The notes under the pieces are model-generated. The model did not search any database. It saw nothing but the letters and a program-made list of their open reading frames with translations, and was not told where the DNA came from. This document shows positions 11,001 to 21,399 of a stretch of DNA of 64,000 nt, one piece after another. Position numbers and translations under genes: made by a program. Origin of the DNA: Persicaria tinctoria (Eukaryota > Streptophyta > Magnoliopsida > Caryophyllales > Polygonaceae); the NCBI GenBank assembly GCA_037127255.1, contig JBANSL010000012.1, positions 34,587,115-34,651,114 of the forward strand, given 5' to 3'. The first letter of the stretch is position 1; the number at the start of each line of letters is the position of its first letter.

Positions 11001-14000
11001 ATAGATCATGGCATTTGTCCGTTGAATACGAAGCTTATGCTTGCAATACTAATCATGTTTGCATATTTATAATGCCAATTTTATGAAATTGCATTAAGTT
11101 TGTGTTGGATGTGTAGCCTTTTTTTTATTATTATTTAAGGATAACTAATGGGCTAGTAATTCAAGTTGCAGCACTCATTTGGTTAGCAACGAGTGAAGTC
11201 TTTCACTTCTTCTGAAATACTATAATTGAATAAAGAAACTCAATCTCCTTCTCGTTGATTTTTGTTGTTGCTAATTAGTATATTATTTTTATGTTAGTTT
11301 TGATGAATCTTATTAGTAAGTTTTATGAATGTGGATTGACAAAAGCTGCTTGTAAGCATGCTTGTTTTTTCTTCTTAAAATGGTATTGGTATGAGAAACA
11401 CATTCATTGATCTCACATGTGCTCACCAGTTTGCTTAATTTCTTGTTTATATTTGATTTTAAAACGTTTGCAGATATGGGCACGTATATAGCAATCTCCA
11501 GCCACGCTTGACTAAGACTCTAATTAATGCCTTTTTGGACCCGAAGCGTTCTATCACTCAACACTATGGTGCGATTCAAGGGTTGGCAGCTCTTGGGCCC
11601 AATGTGGTTAGTTTTAATGATATTTCTTATTTTTTCTAAGTTTTGTTTTTGTATGGTATATCGCTCTTGCAAATGTTCCTCACTTTCATGCATTAGTAAT
11701 TTAGTATCACTTCTTTTAATGATTTCCTTTGTTGTCATTGTTTCTGTAAGACCGCATTTGATGTTAGCTCTTGGGGTAATAAATCTGTGGAAGTTAAGAT
11801 TGGTTTTATATTGAAAATATATCATTGATAAAAAGGCTATGCAAGTTTCAATGATTACATCGAATTGTGTTTACTTAAACTTATGTAGAAAATCAAAGCA
11901 TAACTCACATTTCAACCATCTCATTCTAACTCTTATGAAATGATGACACATTTTCCCTAATGGAGATACACTGTTGAATTTAAATTTACTTAATCTTCAA
12001 TCTGATAAGCATGCCCCTTTCATGAAAGGAAATAAGATTTAACTGATTCCTTTTTTGTTTTTGTTTTAGCAAGCTCTTGTAAGTACATCTGTTGAGTTGT
12101 TAACAAATACTCCCTCTGTTCTTTAATATAAGTCGTTTTTGGGTGATTACACACAAATTAAGCAAAGGCAATGGGGTGATTAGATTGCATTAATTACCTG
12201 TAATGGCTCTTCAATTTCCATGAATAAATTAACTCCCAATATTTAAGCACAAGTACGTAGGCAGCGGTGGTGGTGAATAGTAGAAAAGACAACTGAAAGA
12301 TTTACGGAGCATCTACACCTTTATTCTTTGAATTTTAAAAAAAAAAAATTGCAATTTTTTTTTTTGAAAAAGTAGAAATGCGGGACCAAATTGGTAGGTA
12401 CAACGACTTTTATTTTGCTAAATGTGAAAAAACAAACAACTTATATTGAAGAAGGGAGGGAGTATATTATATTTAAGCTCATTTGAGCATTTATTGAGTT
12501 GGAAGTATATTATATTTAAGCTCATTTAAGTTTATCAGGACTCATGAGGCTCATGCCCCAATTATGGGTTAACAAAACTAGTAAGTCCAGTGTGTTTATG
12601 AAGATATGAGCTTTTAAAAAGAAGAGAAAAGACAAATAAATGACACACACACACACAACGATCTCTATTAAGCTTTTGGGAAGGGTTTTATTCCCTTTTT
12701 GTGTGGATTCCTTGTTTAATTATTTTTCCCCCCTTTCTAGGGAGCCTGAGCCGTAGAAAAAATTGCTGAGTACCTATGCGTTTACTTTCTATCATTGATT
12801 TGAGGTGTATCTTATGGATTTTGAACTCAACGATATCTGATTAGGTCCGTCTACTTATCTTGCCAAATCTTGAGCCTTATATGCGTCTTCTCGAACCTGA
12901 GATGCATATCGAAACTCAAAAGAATGAAGCAAAGCGGCATGAAGCTTGGACTGTGTATGGGGCATTGCTGGTGAGTTTTTATTTTGGCACTAATTGCTGT
13001 TATTGAATAGTTTTGTGGTTGTGGACTTCATTCTCCTCCCCCCAAATTTTAGATCTTGAGTGTCACAAAATTGAACTGATGAAAAAAATATGAATATTTT
13101 GATTTTCAGCATGCAGCAGGTCAATGCATTCACGACAGCCTCAAATTGTTCCCTGCTTTCCATTCCCAACCTGCTACCACTATCTGGAAGAATAATGCCA
13201 GAGTTCTTACAAGGACTCCTGGTGAGATATTGGCTCAGCCTTCCGTTGTCCTTTCCCTGGATAATTCTTGTTCTTGTTAAGAATTAATAGCTCTGTAATT
13301 ATGAATATTGAATGCATACTTCGTCCATGCTTGTCATGATTTTCTTCTGAGAACAGACCAAGGAGATGCTTTAACATGCGTGAAGAGTATTTTAGAGGGT
13401 ATAGTTTAATGCATCTTTGTTGCAAGTAAAATGGCCTTTTTGTGCTTGAACTTATTTTGTCTTATAAATTTAACTATTAGATTTGGTGCTAGAGAAAGGT
13501 CAGTTGTGAGAGGTTTCAATTTCTTTCTGTCATCAGATGATTGATAAGAAAAAAACTATAAATCCCATATAGCGTCTTTAACTCATATGACGAGTTATTA
13601 TGTGGGAAAATATAAGTGAGAAAAATTGCTCATATGACGAGTTATTATGTGGGAAAATATAAGTGAGAAAAATTGCTCCCTGCAAACCATTCCAAGTTCC
13701 AAGGGTTTTTTTATTTTATTTTAAACGAAGGTTTGCCTTCTAAATTAAAATTGCTATGGTCTGTTTAAAGTTGTTACATTTACCTCTTTTTAATGATTTA
13801 CGGAGTATGATTTATTTAGTATTATTGTTGTAATAAGTTTTGTGATAATTCCTCTTAGGAAAAAGAAAAGCAAGCATGGAACCTCTGGAGCATCAAAGAT
13901 TGGTCAAGAGGGCAGCCACCGATGGCCAAATAGATGGGTCAGCAATGAACGCTTCACCATCTAATGGCATGTTGAAGGAAGACACTACATCAGTTTCCAC

Positions 14001-14220
14001 ACATGCAGACAATAATACCCCAACCACGTTGCTGTCAGCACGTAAGCAGATGCTCGACCAGCCCAAAACTATTAGCCAGTCTCTGAAGATCTCATCAGTA
14101 TTAGATCAAATCTGGAAGGATGAATTGAAATCCGGCCAAGTACTGAAATCCACTTTTGGCATTTTTGGTGAGAGTATCCTCCCATTCATTTCAGTTCAAG
14201 AAATGTCCGTGTTTATTTGA
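8096..14220 (+). CDS. TAF6: TFIID/SAGA subunit TAF6
   Basis: Coding exons: 8096-8221, 9035-9121, 9300-9401, 9495-9603, 9789-9889, 9986-10120, 10212-10307, 10796-10920, 11474-11606, 12845-12970, 13110-13221, 13859-14220. The joined frame is open for 537 codons with compatible phases at every junction, close to the usual length of plant TAF6. Residues 1-70 are the histone fold (starts [19 protein letters not shown]; later [11 protein letters not shown] and [17 protein letters not shown]), which pairs with TAF9. Residues about 160-400 match the TAF6 C-terminal HEAT-like domain ([40 protein letters not shown] motif, [18 protein letters not shown]). A basic GKRKAS stretch follows near residue 418, and the protein ends [12 protein letters not shown]...EMSVFI as in Arabidopsis TAF6. 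Role from family knowledge: core-promoter complex assembly in the nucleus. The start was chosen by homology. All introns are GT-AG except the first coding one (GC-AG). No frameshift was seen. Confidence 0.95.
8222..9034 (+). other. TAF6: GC-AG intron in TAF6
   Basis: The exon ends ATCATGCAG and the intron begins GCAACT; the acceptor is GATACAG before GAAGCTATAAAATG. Joining these restores the histone-fold helix (REIMQ then EAIKCM). No GT near 8221 gives a conserved junction; the nearest, about 8246, would insert eight hydrophobic residues. GC donors with a strong CAG|GC context are a known minor class. Confidence 0.85.
12110..12462. mobile_element. Stowaway-like MITE in a TAF6 intron
   Basis: The ends CTCCCTCTGTTCTTTAATAT and the complement of TTGAAGAAGGGAGGGAG are inverted repeats flanked by TA on both sides (12108-12109, 12463-12464). 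CTCCCTC ends with TA duplication are diagnostic of Stowaway (Tc1/mariner) MITEs. It lies between the ninth and tenth coding exons and leaves splice sites untouched. Confidence 0.9.
13582..13675. repeat. 47-bp perfect tandem duplication in a TAF6 intron
   Basis: Units 13582-13628 and 13629-13675 are identical by eye, beginning CTCATATGACGAGTTATTAT. It lies in the intron before the last coding exon. Perfect identity suggests recent slippage, or a sequence artefact. Confidence 0.9.
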
Positions 14221-14640
14221 AAATGGAAAAATGCTAGGATGATGTCTCTGTCAACCTAGTAATTGCCATGTAGTTTGTTTTGGTGCGGTCTGAAAGATTT
14301 AGCTGCCCATTCCATTGTAGTGGGTGCTCGTAGATGTATGATGCCAGAGATCACTTTAACCATTTGGATCTTTTCCAGCAGATTATGACCCAGGTCTTGA
14401 TTTTTTAGATACATTGCACGGTATCGGTGCCTCATCTTAGAAAGTGTGTATAAATGAAGTTCAGGGTTCATTCAATTCCTTGCATTTGCAGTAAAATCAA
14501 ATAGAGCACTCCAAAGTGTTGTGGGGTACACATGCCATTGAAGTTCAGGGTTTATTCCTTGCTATCAGCTCCTTGTCTGTGACTCTGTGGTCACTGCATC
14601 ATTTGTTATATGTAATTATGTATACAAGGAAATAGCACGT
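14221..14640 (+). other. TAF6: Putative TAF6 3'-UTR
   Basis: Non-coding sequence after the TGA at 14218-14220, T-rich with ATGTAATTATGTATAC near 14608-14625, a plausible plant polyadenylation context. It stops short of the transposon starting at 14693. The exact cleavage site cannot be read from sequence. Confidence 0.45.
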
Positions 14641-14887
14641 AGCTCTGGTTTTTTTTATGAGATTTCTTGACCTGTTGTGTATCGTTAGCTTTTAGACCGG
14701 TCAAAACACGACCCGATCCGGTTGATCCAATCTGAACGCTCGGTAATTTTCCGACCCGAACCCGAAAACCCGGAAATTTTCCGAGCAATCTGGGTTTCGA
14801 CCTGGTGACCCGATTGATCCGGTAATTTTGACCTGATTTACCTGATTGACACGATGACCTGATTGAGCCGGTTGATTTATAATTATA

Positions 14888-15071
14888 CTCCCTCAGTTCA
14901 TTAATAAGTGCCGTTTGACTTTTTGACACGTTTTTAAGGAGCTAAAAATTATATGAAATATAAACTTCTTTATTAATTTTTTAAAATAATTTTAATCTTA
15001 TAACTAATATGTATAAAATTATTTAAAAAAATCAATTAAAAACTTTATATTTTATTTCTGAACGGGGGTAG
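14888..15071. mobile_element. Stowaway-like MITE
   Basis: Starts CTCCCTCAGTTCATTAATAA after TA and ends CTGAACGGGGGTAG before TA. It is 184 bp and AT-rich inside, nested in copy A. Confidence 0.85.
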
Positions 15072-15183
15072 TATATGATTAAAATTTATTTTATGGATAT
15101 TCCAATTTATTACATTTTATAATTATAATCACTTGATCTTTCATTTTCAAATCAACTTTTATATTTATTTTTATTGTGTAATA

Positions 15184-15533
15184 CTCCATTCGATCGATAG
15201 AATTTGATTTGTTATTTTTCAGCACATTTTTTTCAGAAGATAAAAATTCTAAAAAATATTAAAAAAATTATATGTTTATTACTAATTGCATGGAATTATT
15301 TTTCAAAAATTATTTTAAAATTTGATATTTTATATATTATTACATTTTATTAAAAATTATGAGAAATACTAAAAATCAAATATTTTTTAATAAAATATAA
15401 TAATATCAAATATCAAATTTTTAATAAAATTATTTTTTAAAAAATTATTTAAAATTTTGATATTGATATATTGTTACATTTTGTTAAAAATTACGAGAAA
15501 TAATAAAAATCAAATATTTTAGAACAGATATAG
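15184..15533. mobile_element. Stowaway-like MITE, diverged
   Basis: Starts CTCCATTCGATCGATAG after TA and ends GAACAGATATAG before TA. Its interior holds two related AT-rich halves with repeated TTACGAGAAAT/TTATGAGAAAT blocks, suggesting an internal duplication. It is nested in copy A. Confidence 0.65.
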
Positions 15534-15761
15534 TATATAATTATAAGGATTAAAACTTATAAACAATGTCTTTAATTTTAGAATTTTAAAATTATTACAA
15601 AATTATGAAATCATGATTTTTTAATGTAAAAAAGAAAAAATTGACAAATCCAAAATCGACCCGAAATCCGGTCAAACTCGGGTTCGAATCAACCCTGATA
15701 TACCTGGAACCCAAAGTAACCCGATCCGAACCCGACCTGAATGACCCGTTTGACAGGTCTA

Positions 15762-16220
15762 TAAACCTTATATGATTTGAATATCTTTTCGAGGATCATG
15801 ATAAATATGTATGGTACTTGTGGCTTATCCGGCTATATCCTCTGTCAATATGCGCAAAGTTATGTAGCTCCCTTTGCGCTCCCAAAGAAAGAATGAAGCC
15901 CTCATCCAAAGGGGCTCTGCTTGCCTGTAGAGATGTCAATAATAGGGGTGAGTACAAATTTCGCAAATCCCATCTAATCCCGTTCCCTATGTGATTTGAA
16001 AAAAAAAACTAATCACGTCCCGTAAAAAATACACGGGACGAAGAGTCCCCTTCCCGTCCCGTGTGTGTATATATATACACATAGACAAGGGTTTGGATGA
16101 TAACACCACGATCCGTTGAGAACAAAAGAAGGCATTTTTATTGGTCAAATTTAATTAAGAATAATAAAATAAAAATTCAGGCTCAAGCGCCTCTCTCCCC
16201 CTTATTTCCATGGCTGCATT
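15762..16220. other. Intergenic DNA between transposon copies
   Basis: No gene is seen. At 15950-16085 repeated CCCGT/ACGGG motifs (for example TACACGGGACG) suggest another degraded DNA transposon end, not classified further. Confidence 0.4.
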
Positions 16221-16509
16221 TAGACCTGTTAAAACGTGACCCGACCCGAGGACCCGACCCGACTCGTAAAACATGGGTTTTGACACAAATATTTCAACCC
16301 GAAACCCGAAGCAACCCGAACTCGTTCAACCCACAAATTTCTGGGTCGGGTTGGGTCAACATTTGGGTCACCTGTTGGGTCAAGGTTTAAGATAATAAAG
16401 ATATAAATAAATTACAATTTAACCTAATATTGAAATTTATTACTAATAATAATTAGGATTGAATATTATATTTTTCATCATCAACTTCACTTTATAATTT
16501 AACATTACA

Positions 16510-17634
16510 TTTTTTTTTTTAAAACGGTAAATCTATAGAAGTGTAAAGGTAATTACAAAAGACAAGTCCAAGCGGACTTGGAATCAACCAACCGGGTGTG
16601 ACAAACTACACAAAAAAACTAGTCACACCCTTAGCTATAAGCTCCTACTCTTTCTACCCAATATACCCCTAATGTACTCCGAGGTTCTCTACTGCTCACG
16701 TACCCAACTCATCTAAGTAAATGATTCAACCAACGTTTCTCGGCGGATGACTTGCATTTGCATCTCACCGAGATACGAAACTTAAATGACTCAATGATTC
16801 TCAACGCCCAATATCTAGGCTTACATACTTCTCTTTTAAAAACCACACTATTTCTATTCAACCAAGAGAAATACACAAAAGCCAAGAAGACAAATAATTT
16901 AGTCTTGAACATCATCTTCTTCCTCGTGGATGAGCTCTCTGCGGCAAACTAAAACAACCATTCGGTAATGCCACCCGATCTCTTCGGAAGTCCAATCCAA
17001 TCCCACACCACATCACGCACCTCCTTGATTACTTCACATTCAAACCAGAGGTGAATTTCCGATTCTTCCTGCCGACGACACAAAGGACAAAGTGCCGCAT
17101 CAGCCCCCTTCCAATGTTTATCCATGCACCCGGTTTTTAATCGATTGTGAGCAACCACCCACGTCAAGAAGGACCATTTGCGTGACTGCTCACCTTTCCA
17201 AAGAAGCGCTCCCCAGTCCACCAAGGGGATACGGAGCCGGACGACTTCATAAACACTGCTACTGTCAACGGTGCCCTTGCCATTCAGAAACTGCCGCGCT
17301 ACCACCCCACCGGACAGAACCTGAGCATTAGACACCTCTTCTGGCAATCCCTATAACCCCTTCCATAACCACGAGTCGTGAGCTCGCCCTTGAACAACCC
17401 ATATATCCGATCTCTCAAGATGGTTGATGCGCACCCATGAAGTCCAGATGCTTACCTTATCAAGTACAACATCGCCAAGCAACTTTGCAAATAAACTCTT
17501 ATTCCACGCTCGAAGCTTTCTGACGCCAAGACCCTCCTCTTCAAATGGTTTTGAGACAGCTGGGCTATCACACCCGATTTAGTACCAGCCTATCCACTCC
17601 AAAGAAAACTTCTACACATGCTCTCAAGTTGGGT
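16510..17634 (-). mobile_element. 5'-truncated L1-like LINE nested in copy B
   Basis: The direct repeats ACATTACA at 16502-16509 and 17635-17642 flank the unit, and the minus-strand 3' end has an A tail (plus-strand T run 16510-16520). The minus-strand frame 17347-16949 encodes a zf-RVT domain: WSFLTWVVAHNRLKTGCMDK, then CPLCRRQEESEIHLWFECE with the expected Cys/His spacing. A TAG stop separates it from the same-frame continuation 16915-16709 (FSWLNRNSVVFKRE). Reverse transcriptase is absent, so the copy is dead. Confidence 0.85.
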
Positions 17635-17772
17635 ACATTACAATTTGTTATGTATATAAAATTACATATTACTATTGTAGCAACATTAATTGTTTTTTTC
17701 AATAATATAACTATTATTAGGATAATATAACAATTTTAGATTTAGAAACTATGTAAATAGTCATTAAAAATA

Positions 17773-17999
17773 CTCCATTTGTTTAGTTTTAAATGTCATT
17801 TACAATTCATGTATGATTTTAAGGATGATAATAATTATATAAAATATAAATTTATATATTATATATAATTTCATACTTCAAAAACTAAAAAGAATGAAAT
17901 TATTACAAGTAACAAATTTTTATTGATATTTTACATATTTTTATCATTTTTAATTAACGTGTATAAATAGTAAATGACATTTAAAAAATTATAGATGAG
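17773..17999. mobile_element. Stowaway-like MITE nested in copy B
   Basis: Starts CTCCATTTGTTTAGTTTTAA after TA (17771-17772) and ends AAAAAATTATAGATGAG before TA (18000-18001). The subterminal AAATGTCATTTAC is repeated in inverted form near the other end. Confidence 0.85.
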
Positions 18000-18165
18000 T
18001 AACGCTCTTGACCCGTTGGGTCAACCCAAACCCGTTAAATATGGGTATGGGTTGAGCATTTCATGACCCGTAAACCGAAATGATCCGACCCGAAATGGAC
18101 CCGAACCTGAGACGACCCGACCCAAACCCGACTCGCCCGACCTGTTTGACAGGTCTACCTGCATT

Positions 18166-18467
18166 CCACGTACCAGCCTTCCATGGCTCTTCCTTACCTT
18201 CCCCTCCACTCTCCCCGCCGAGCACTGGCCTCTGGAAAACCGCAGACAACCTTGCCGAACGTACTCCTCCTTCTCGTTGTTGTCCTCGCCGGTCGCCTTC
18301 GTCGGCCACCGCCGCAACGATCTCGCGCCTCTGATCTTCTCCTTCTTGTGCTTCTTCGGTCGGATCTTGCACCTCTGATCTCGCTCCACCATGGCAGGAG
18401 TTCGAAGCTCCAACACAGCTTCTCCCACTGCCACCAACCTCAGGCTCGCTCTCAGTCACCGGTGACA
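18166..18467 (+). other. GC-rich gene-like segment, broken by a hAT element
   Basis: C-rich, coding-like sequence with ATGs at 18183 and 18391 and several short GC-driven frames on both strands. It resembles a 5' UTR or first exon of a plant gene. The frame from 18391 (MAGVRSSNTASPTATN) stops after 24 codons unless spliced, and I could not splice it in frame to the exon-like segment at 19055. The hAT element at 18476 interrupts the stretch. No function can be assigned. Confidence 0.4.
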
Positions 18468-18475
18468 CCCACAGG

Positions 18476-18920
18476 CAGGGGCGGCCCACAGGCTGTGCGA
18501 AAAGTGCGAGTGCACAGGGTCCCGAAATTTTGAGGGCCTCAAAATTTTAAAGGTCTCGTATAGGTTATATATATATTAAAAAAAATTAAAAGAGTATAAT
18601 TGAGTTGCAATAGATCAGGTGGTAATTTTCCTACAGCCCTTGCGCGTGTTTCGTGTTTCATGTTCGAATCTTCCTAGCAGCGACTTTTTTTCAATTTTTA
18701 CCTTTTATTCCATGTCTTCATTTAATCTTTGCAACCTTTTATTTTTTACCTCTTATTCCATGTCTTCATTTAATCTTGTAACATTTTCTCTCAAAAAAAA
18801 AATTATAGCAGCGCTCCACTTTTTTTTACCCGATTTATTTTGACATCACAAACATTCAACATTAAAAAAGTCTCAATATATAAGTTGCACAAGGCCTCAA
18901 AATATAACGAACCGACCCTG
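18476..18920. mobile_element. Non-autonomous hAT element
   Basis: Starts CAGGGGCGGCCCACAGG and ends AACCGACCCTG; the flanks CCCACAGG (18468-18475) and TCCACAGG (18921-18928) match at 7 of 8. CAGGGGCGG ends and 8-bp duplication are typical of hAT. The left interior GAGGGCCTCAAAATTT has a partner AAGGCCTCAAAATATA near the right end. It carries a tRNA-like module at 18612-18673 and no transposase. Confidence 0.85.
18612..18673 (+). repeat. tRNA-like module inside the hAT element
   Basis: TAGATCAGGTGG (about 18611-18622) fits the A box and TGTTCGAATCTTC (18661-18673) the B box of tRNA genes, at normal spacing. The stem arms do not pair fully, so it is not called a tRNA. Confidence 0.55.
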
Positions 18921-18983
18921 TCCACAGGGGACAACGCTAAACGCCGGATTTGACCCCTAGGAGTACCACAATTGGATCTAACA

Positions 18984-18986
<3 letters not shown>

Positions 18987-19031
<45 letters not shown>

Positions 19032-19050
19032 TCTCCCTCTCTCCCTCTCT
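18987..19050. repeat. (CT)n microsatellite
   Basis: CT dinucleotides, then CTCTCC variants. It ends at an ACAG that could act as a splice acceptor with this pyrimidine tract. Confidence 0.97.
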
Positions 19051-19054
19051 ACAG

Positions 19055-19149
19055 GACCACACCTGTGCAACTCCTTTCAAATTCGTTGATTCGTTTACGG
19101 CGTCGGTAAAGGCATTCGATGCCTACCGTAATCTGGCAATTGCTTCTCG
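19055..19149 (+). CDS. Orphan exon-like segment, unknown protein
   Basis: A 95-bp open stretch lies between a pyrimidine tract with acceptor CTCTACAG (19054) and a donor CTTCTCG|GTGAGA (19150). In frame from its first base it reads DHTCATPFKF, then VDSFTASVKAFDAYRNLAI, then AS plus two bases. It looks like real coding sequence by composition and flanking splice signals, and a typical T-rich intron-like sequence follows. I do not recognise the protein and found no partner exon in frame upstream (18391) or downstream. It may be the remains of a host gene broken up by transposons. Confidence 0.4.
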
Positions 19150-19334
19150 GTGAGACACTAAATCTGGCTAATCGATTGATTGTGTGTATTTTTCACTCCT
19201 TCATTTGTTTCCTACGTATCCCGATGATTTTCCAGTTCTAGACCTCCCTGATTCGGGATTTTCGGTGATTTTTGCTTTGTAGAAAAAGTTCCTTTCTCAA
19301 AATTTGCTAGTCATTTGTTTTCGATGCAACATTT

Positions 19335-19574
19335 TTTTATTAGGTAATAATTCGGGTGCGTCTAATACGCTATCTGAGAGCATTCTTTCTGATGAGGTCC
19401 AACAGACCTTGATCACTTAGTAAGTTAGGGTTGTCGGTACTACGGCCTAGAGAGGCAATCCTGTCTGCTACGCAATTACCATTGCGAAGTATGTGCGAAA
19501 AAAATACTTCCTTAAACCTTTTCAGTAATGTACAGATGTCAGACATGAGAATCTCAATTTCCTAAGGACAGCTA
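19335..19574 (-). mobile_element. Short 5'-truncated LINE 3' end
   Basis: Flanked by CAACATTT at 19327-19334 and 19575-19582. The content matches the 3' end of the LINE at 21223: plus-strand GCATTCTTTCTGATGAGGTC parallels GCATCCTTACGGATGAGGTC there. On the minus strand it encodes the tail of RNase H (CVADRIASLGR-type). Only about 240 bp were inserted. Confidence 0.8.
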
Positions 19575-19846
19575 CAACATTTCCTTTTGCACGGTGGCAG
19601 ATAGAGTTTTAAAGCTAGGTAAGTGAAATAAGTTTCACGTTAAAAAGACAAAAAATTTATCAAGTCAAAATGTGATTATTAAATACTATTCGATACCCGA
19701 ATAATTTAGATTTGAAAAAAGATGCTAAAAATTGAAAGCATAAGAATGAATCCAACAATTTAATGCACCCAATCACCCATTATATGTGTTATTTTACTAC
19801 AAATTGAAATATGAAATTGATTTACATATTCAATGAAGGTAATTAA

Positions 19847-19912
19847 GGGTTCATTTGGATATTCATGTATTTTGTATTATAAGTCATAATACATAAATAT
19901 CTAAATCAACCC
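19847..19912. mobile_element. Tiny Tourist-like MITE
   Basis: A 66-bp near-perfect hairpin: GGGTTCATTTGGATATTCAT pairs with the right arm ending CTAAATCAACCC. TAA is present on both sides (19844-19846, 19913-19915), as in PIF/Harbinger insertions. Confidence 0.7.
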
Positions 19913-20195
19913 TAAGTAATACGGAGTAAAAAGTAGAAAGATTTATCATTAATGAGATCGGTAAATTATTTTATTCAAAGTAAAAGTGCCTAAAAATTTG
20001 AAACGGCCTATGGTGCAATTTCGTGTCCATGGAATTTTCTGGATTAAAACGAGATTATTTTTGCTTACGTGTCATTTTCTGAATTAAAGTGATATTATAT
20101 TTTTGGGCCACATCAATTAATAAGTCAATATAGTTAGGTAAAAACCTTATCTTTCTAGACCACTGAAATTAATTATGACTATATTACAAAAGAAA

Positions 20196-20727
20196 TCTAT
20201 ATAAAATATATTTATATATTGCACCGTTAGTGGATACAAATCCGATAACTATCTAATAAATAAAATATATTTATATATAAAATAGTAAAATTTATGTTAT
20301 ATATGTAGATTGTGATCTACAAAAAAATTCAAAAAAATTATAAAGATGAAGAGAAAATATACCTACCTTAGTATTTTTAATTTCATAAAATTATTTACCA
20401 TCTCCATTTACAATATATAGATTACATTTAATATTTTAAAATGATGAAGCTTTTTAATAAATAAATAAGTCATAAAATAAATAGGGTATTAAATTTTTTT
20501 TGACATGTGTATGATATATTTATAAAAATAGATTTTAACCATTTTATTTTAATAAGAGAACAAATACGATTAATGTAGATTAAAAAATGTTTACATTCTA
20601 AAAAACATAACACAACTGAAAACTATATATTTACTTTATATGGAGTAGTAATTTATATTAATTCAAAGATGTTTTATATAATAAAATTTATTAGAAAACC
20701 GCACAACGGGCGGGTATCGTATACTAG
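20196..20727 (+). mobile_element. Helitron candidate, short non-autonomous
   Basis: Starts TCTATATAAAATATAT after an A and ends ...CCGCACAACGGGCGG, a short spacer and CTAG before a T, so A and T flank the ends as expected for Helitrons. The hairpin is imperfect. The 532-bp interior is AT-rich without an ORF. The 3' end is more certain than the 5' end. Confidence 0.55.
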
Positions 20728-20781
20728 TTATTCAAATATAGAGAGGAAAGGATTATAAATCAAGAATCCGAAAGATATTTA

Positions 20782-21080
20782 AGGATGTGTTTGGATTCCA
20801 ATGCATAATTAAAAGCTATTGAATAGTTTTCTGTTAATATATTTTACAATAGGTTTAAAATAACATAAATTTTAAATAAATACTTTGTAATTCTGTTAAT
20901 CAATTTCATTAAATTTATAAGGTAATTATAAAATTTATGCAATATAGCGAATATTTGATCAAAATAATTTATAAGATATTTTATTTTAAATTTAGGTTAT
21001 TTAAAATTTATTATAAAATGTATAATCAAACATCATTAAAGTATTTGTAATTATAATGATAGGAATTCGAACACACCCTA
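20782..21080. mobile_element. MITE with GGRTGTGTTYG ends
   Basis: The left end AGGATGTGTTTGGATTCC and the complement of the right end (TAGGGTGTGTTCGAATTCC) are inverted repeats. The interior is AT-rich and non-coding. GGGTGTGTTTG ends occur in Tourist/hAT-like MITEs; the target duplication is not clear enough to choose. Confidence 0.65.
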
Positions 21081-21399
21081 TATCCTTGATGCATGTAAAA
21101 TTGAAAATTGGAAAGTTAGAGATAGTTAAATCATGGGCTTGTAAATAATTGAGCCCAACAAAAAAATTCCAATAAACCAAAAAAATTAACCCAATAGAAT
21201 TATTTTTTTAACCCTATCTCAATTTTTTTTTTGATTAGGAAAGAATTCAGGCGAGCAAACTCTACCCGGCAGCATCCTTACGGATGAGGTCTAGAAGACC
21301 AGAATCGTTGTGAATATCGACACCCCAGGCAGAGTGGCAAAGGTGTGCAACCTTATCCGTCACTCTATTGCCTAACCGGGGAACATGAAAGAACGAAAC

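Larger units (their letters stand above)
14693..15761. mobile_element. TAGACC-ended hAT-like element, copy A
   Basis: The left end TAGACCGGTCAAAACACGAC and the complement of the right end (TAGACCTGTCAAACGGGTCA) are inverted repeats. Both are followed inward by many ACCCG/CGGGT motifs, the same design as copy B at 16221-18157. Two Stowaway-like MITEs (14888-15071, 15184-15533) are nested inside; without them about 0.5 kb remains. The flanking 8-mers TTAGCTTT and TAAACCTT match at only 5 of 8 positions, so the target duplication is weak. Confidence 0.65.
16221..18157. mobile_element. TAGACC-ended hAT-like element, copy B, with nested insertions
   Basis: Left end TAGACCTGTTAAAACGTGAC; complement of the right end TAGACCTGTCAAACAGGTCG. 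The 8-bp flanks GCTGCATT (16213-16220) and CCTGCATT (18158-18165) match at 7 of 8, as expected for hAT insertion. The interior is invaded by a LINE (16510-17634) and a Stowaway MITE (17773-17999); without these the element is about 0.6 kb, with ACCCG-rich subterminal repeats. It encodes no transposase. Confidence 0.8.

Noticed and set aside
18021..18533. Several overlapping ORFs of 84-142 codons on both strands
   Set aside because: High GC content suppresses stops; frames cross the end of a hAT-like element and overlap on both strands, and none has a domain.
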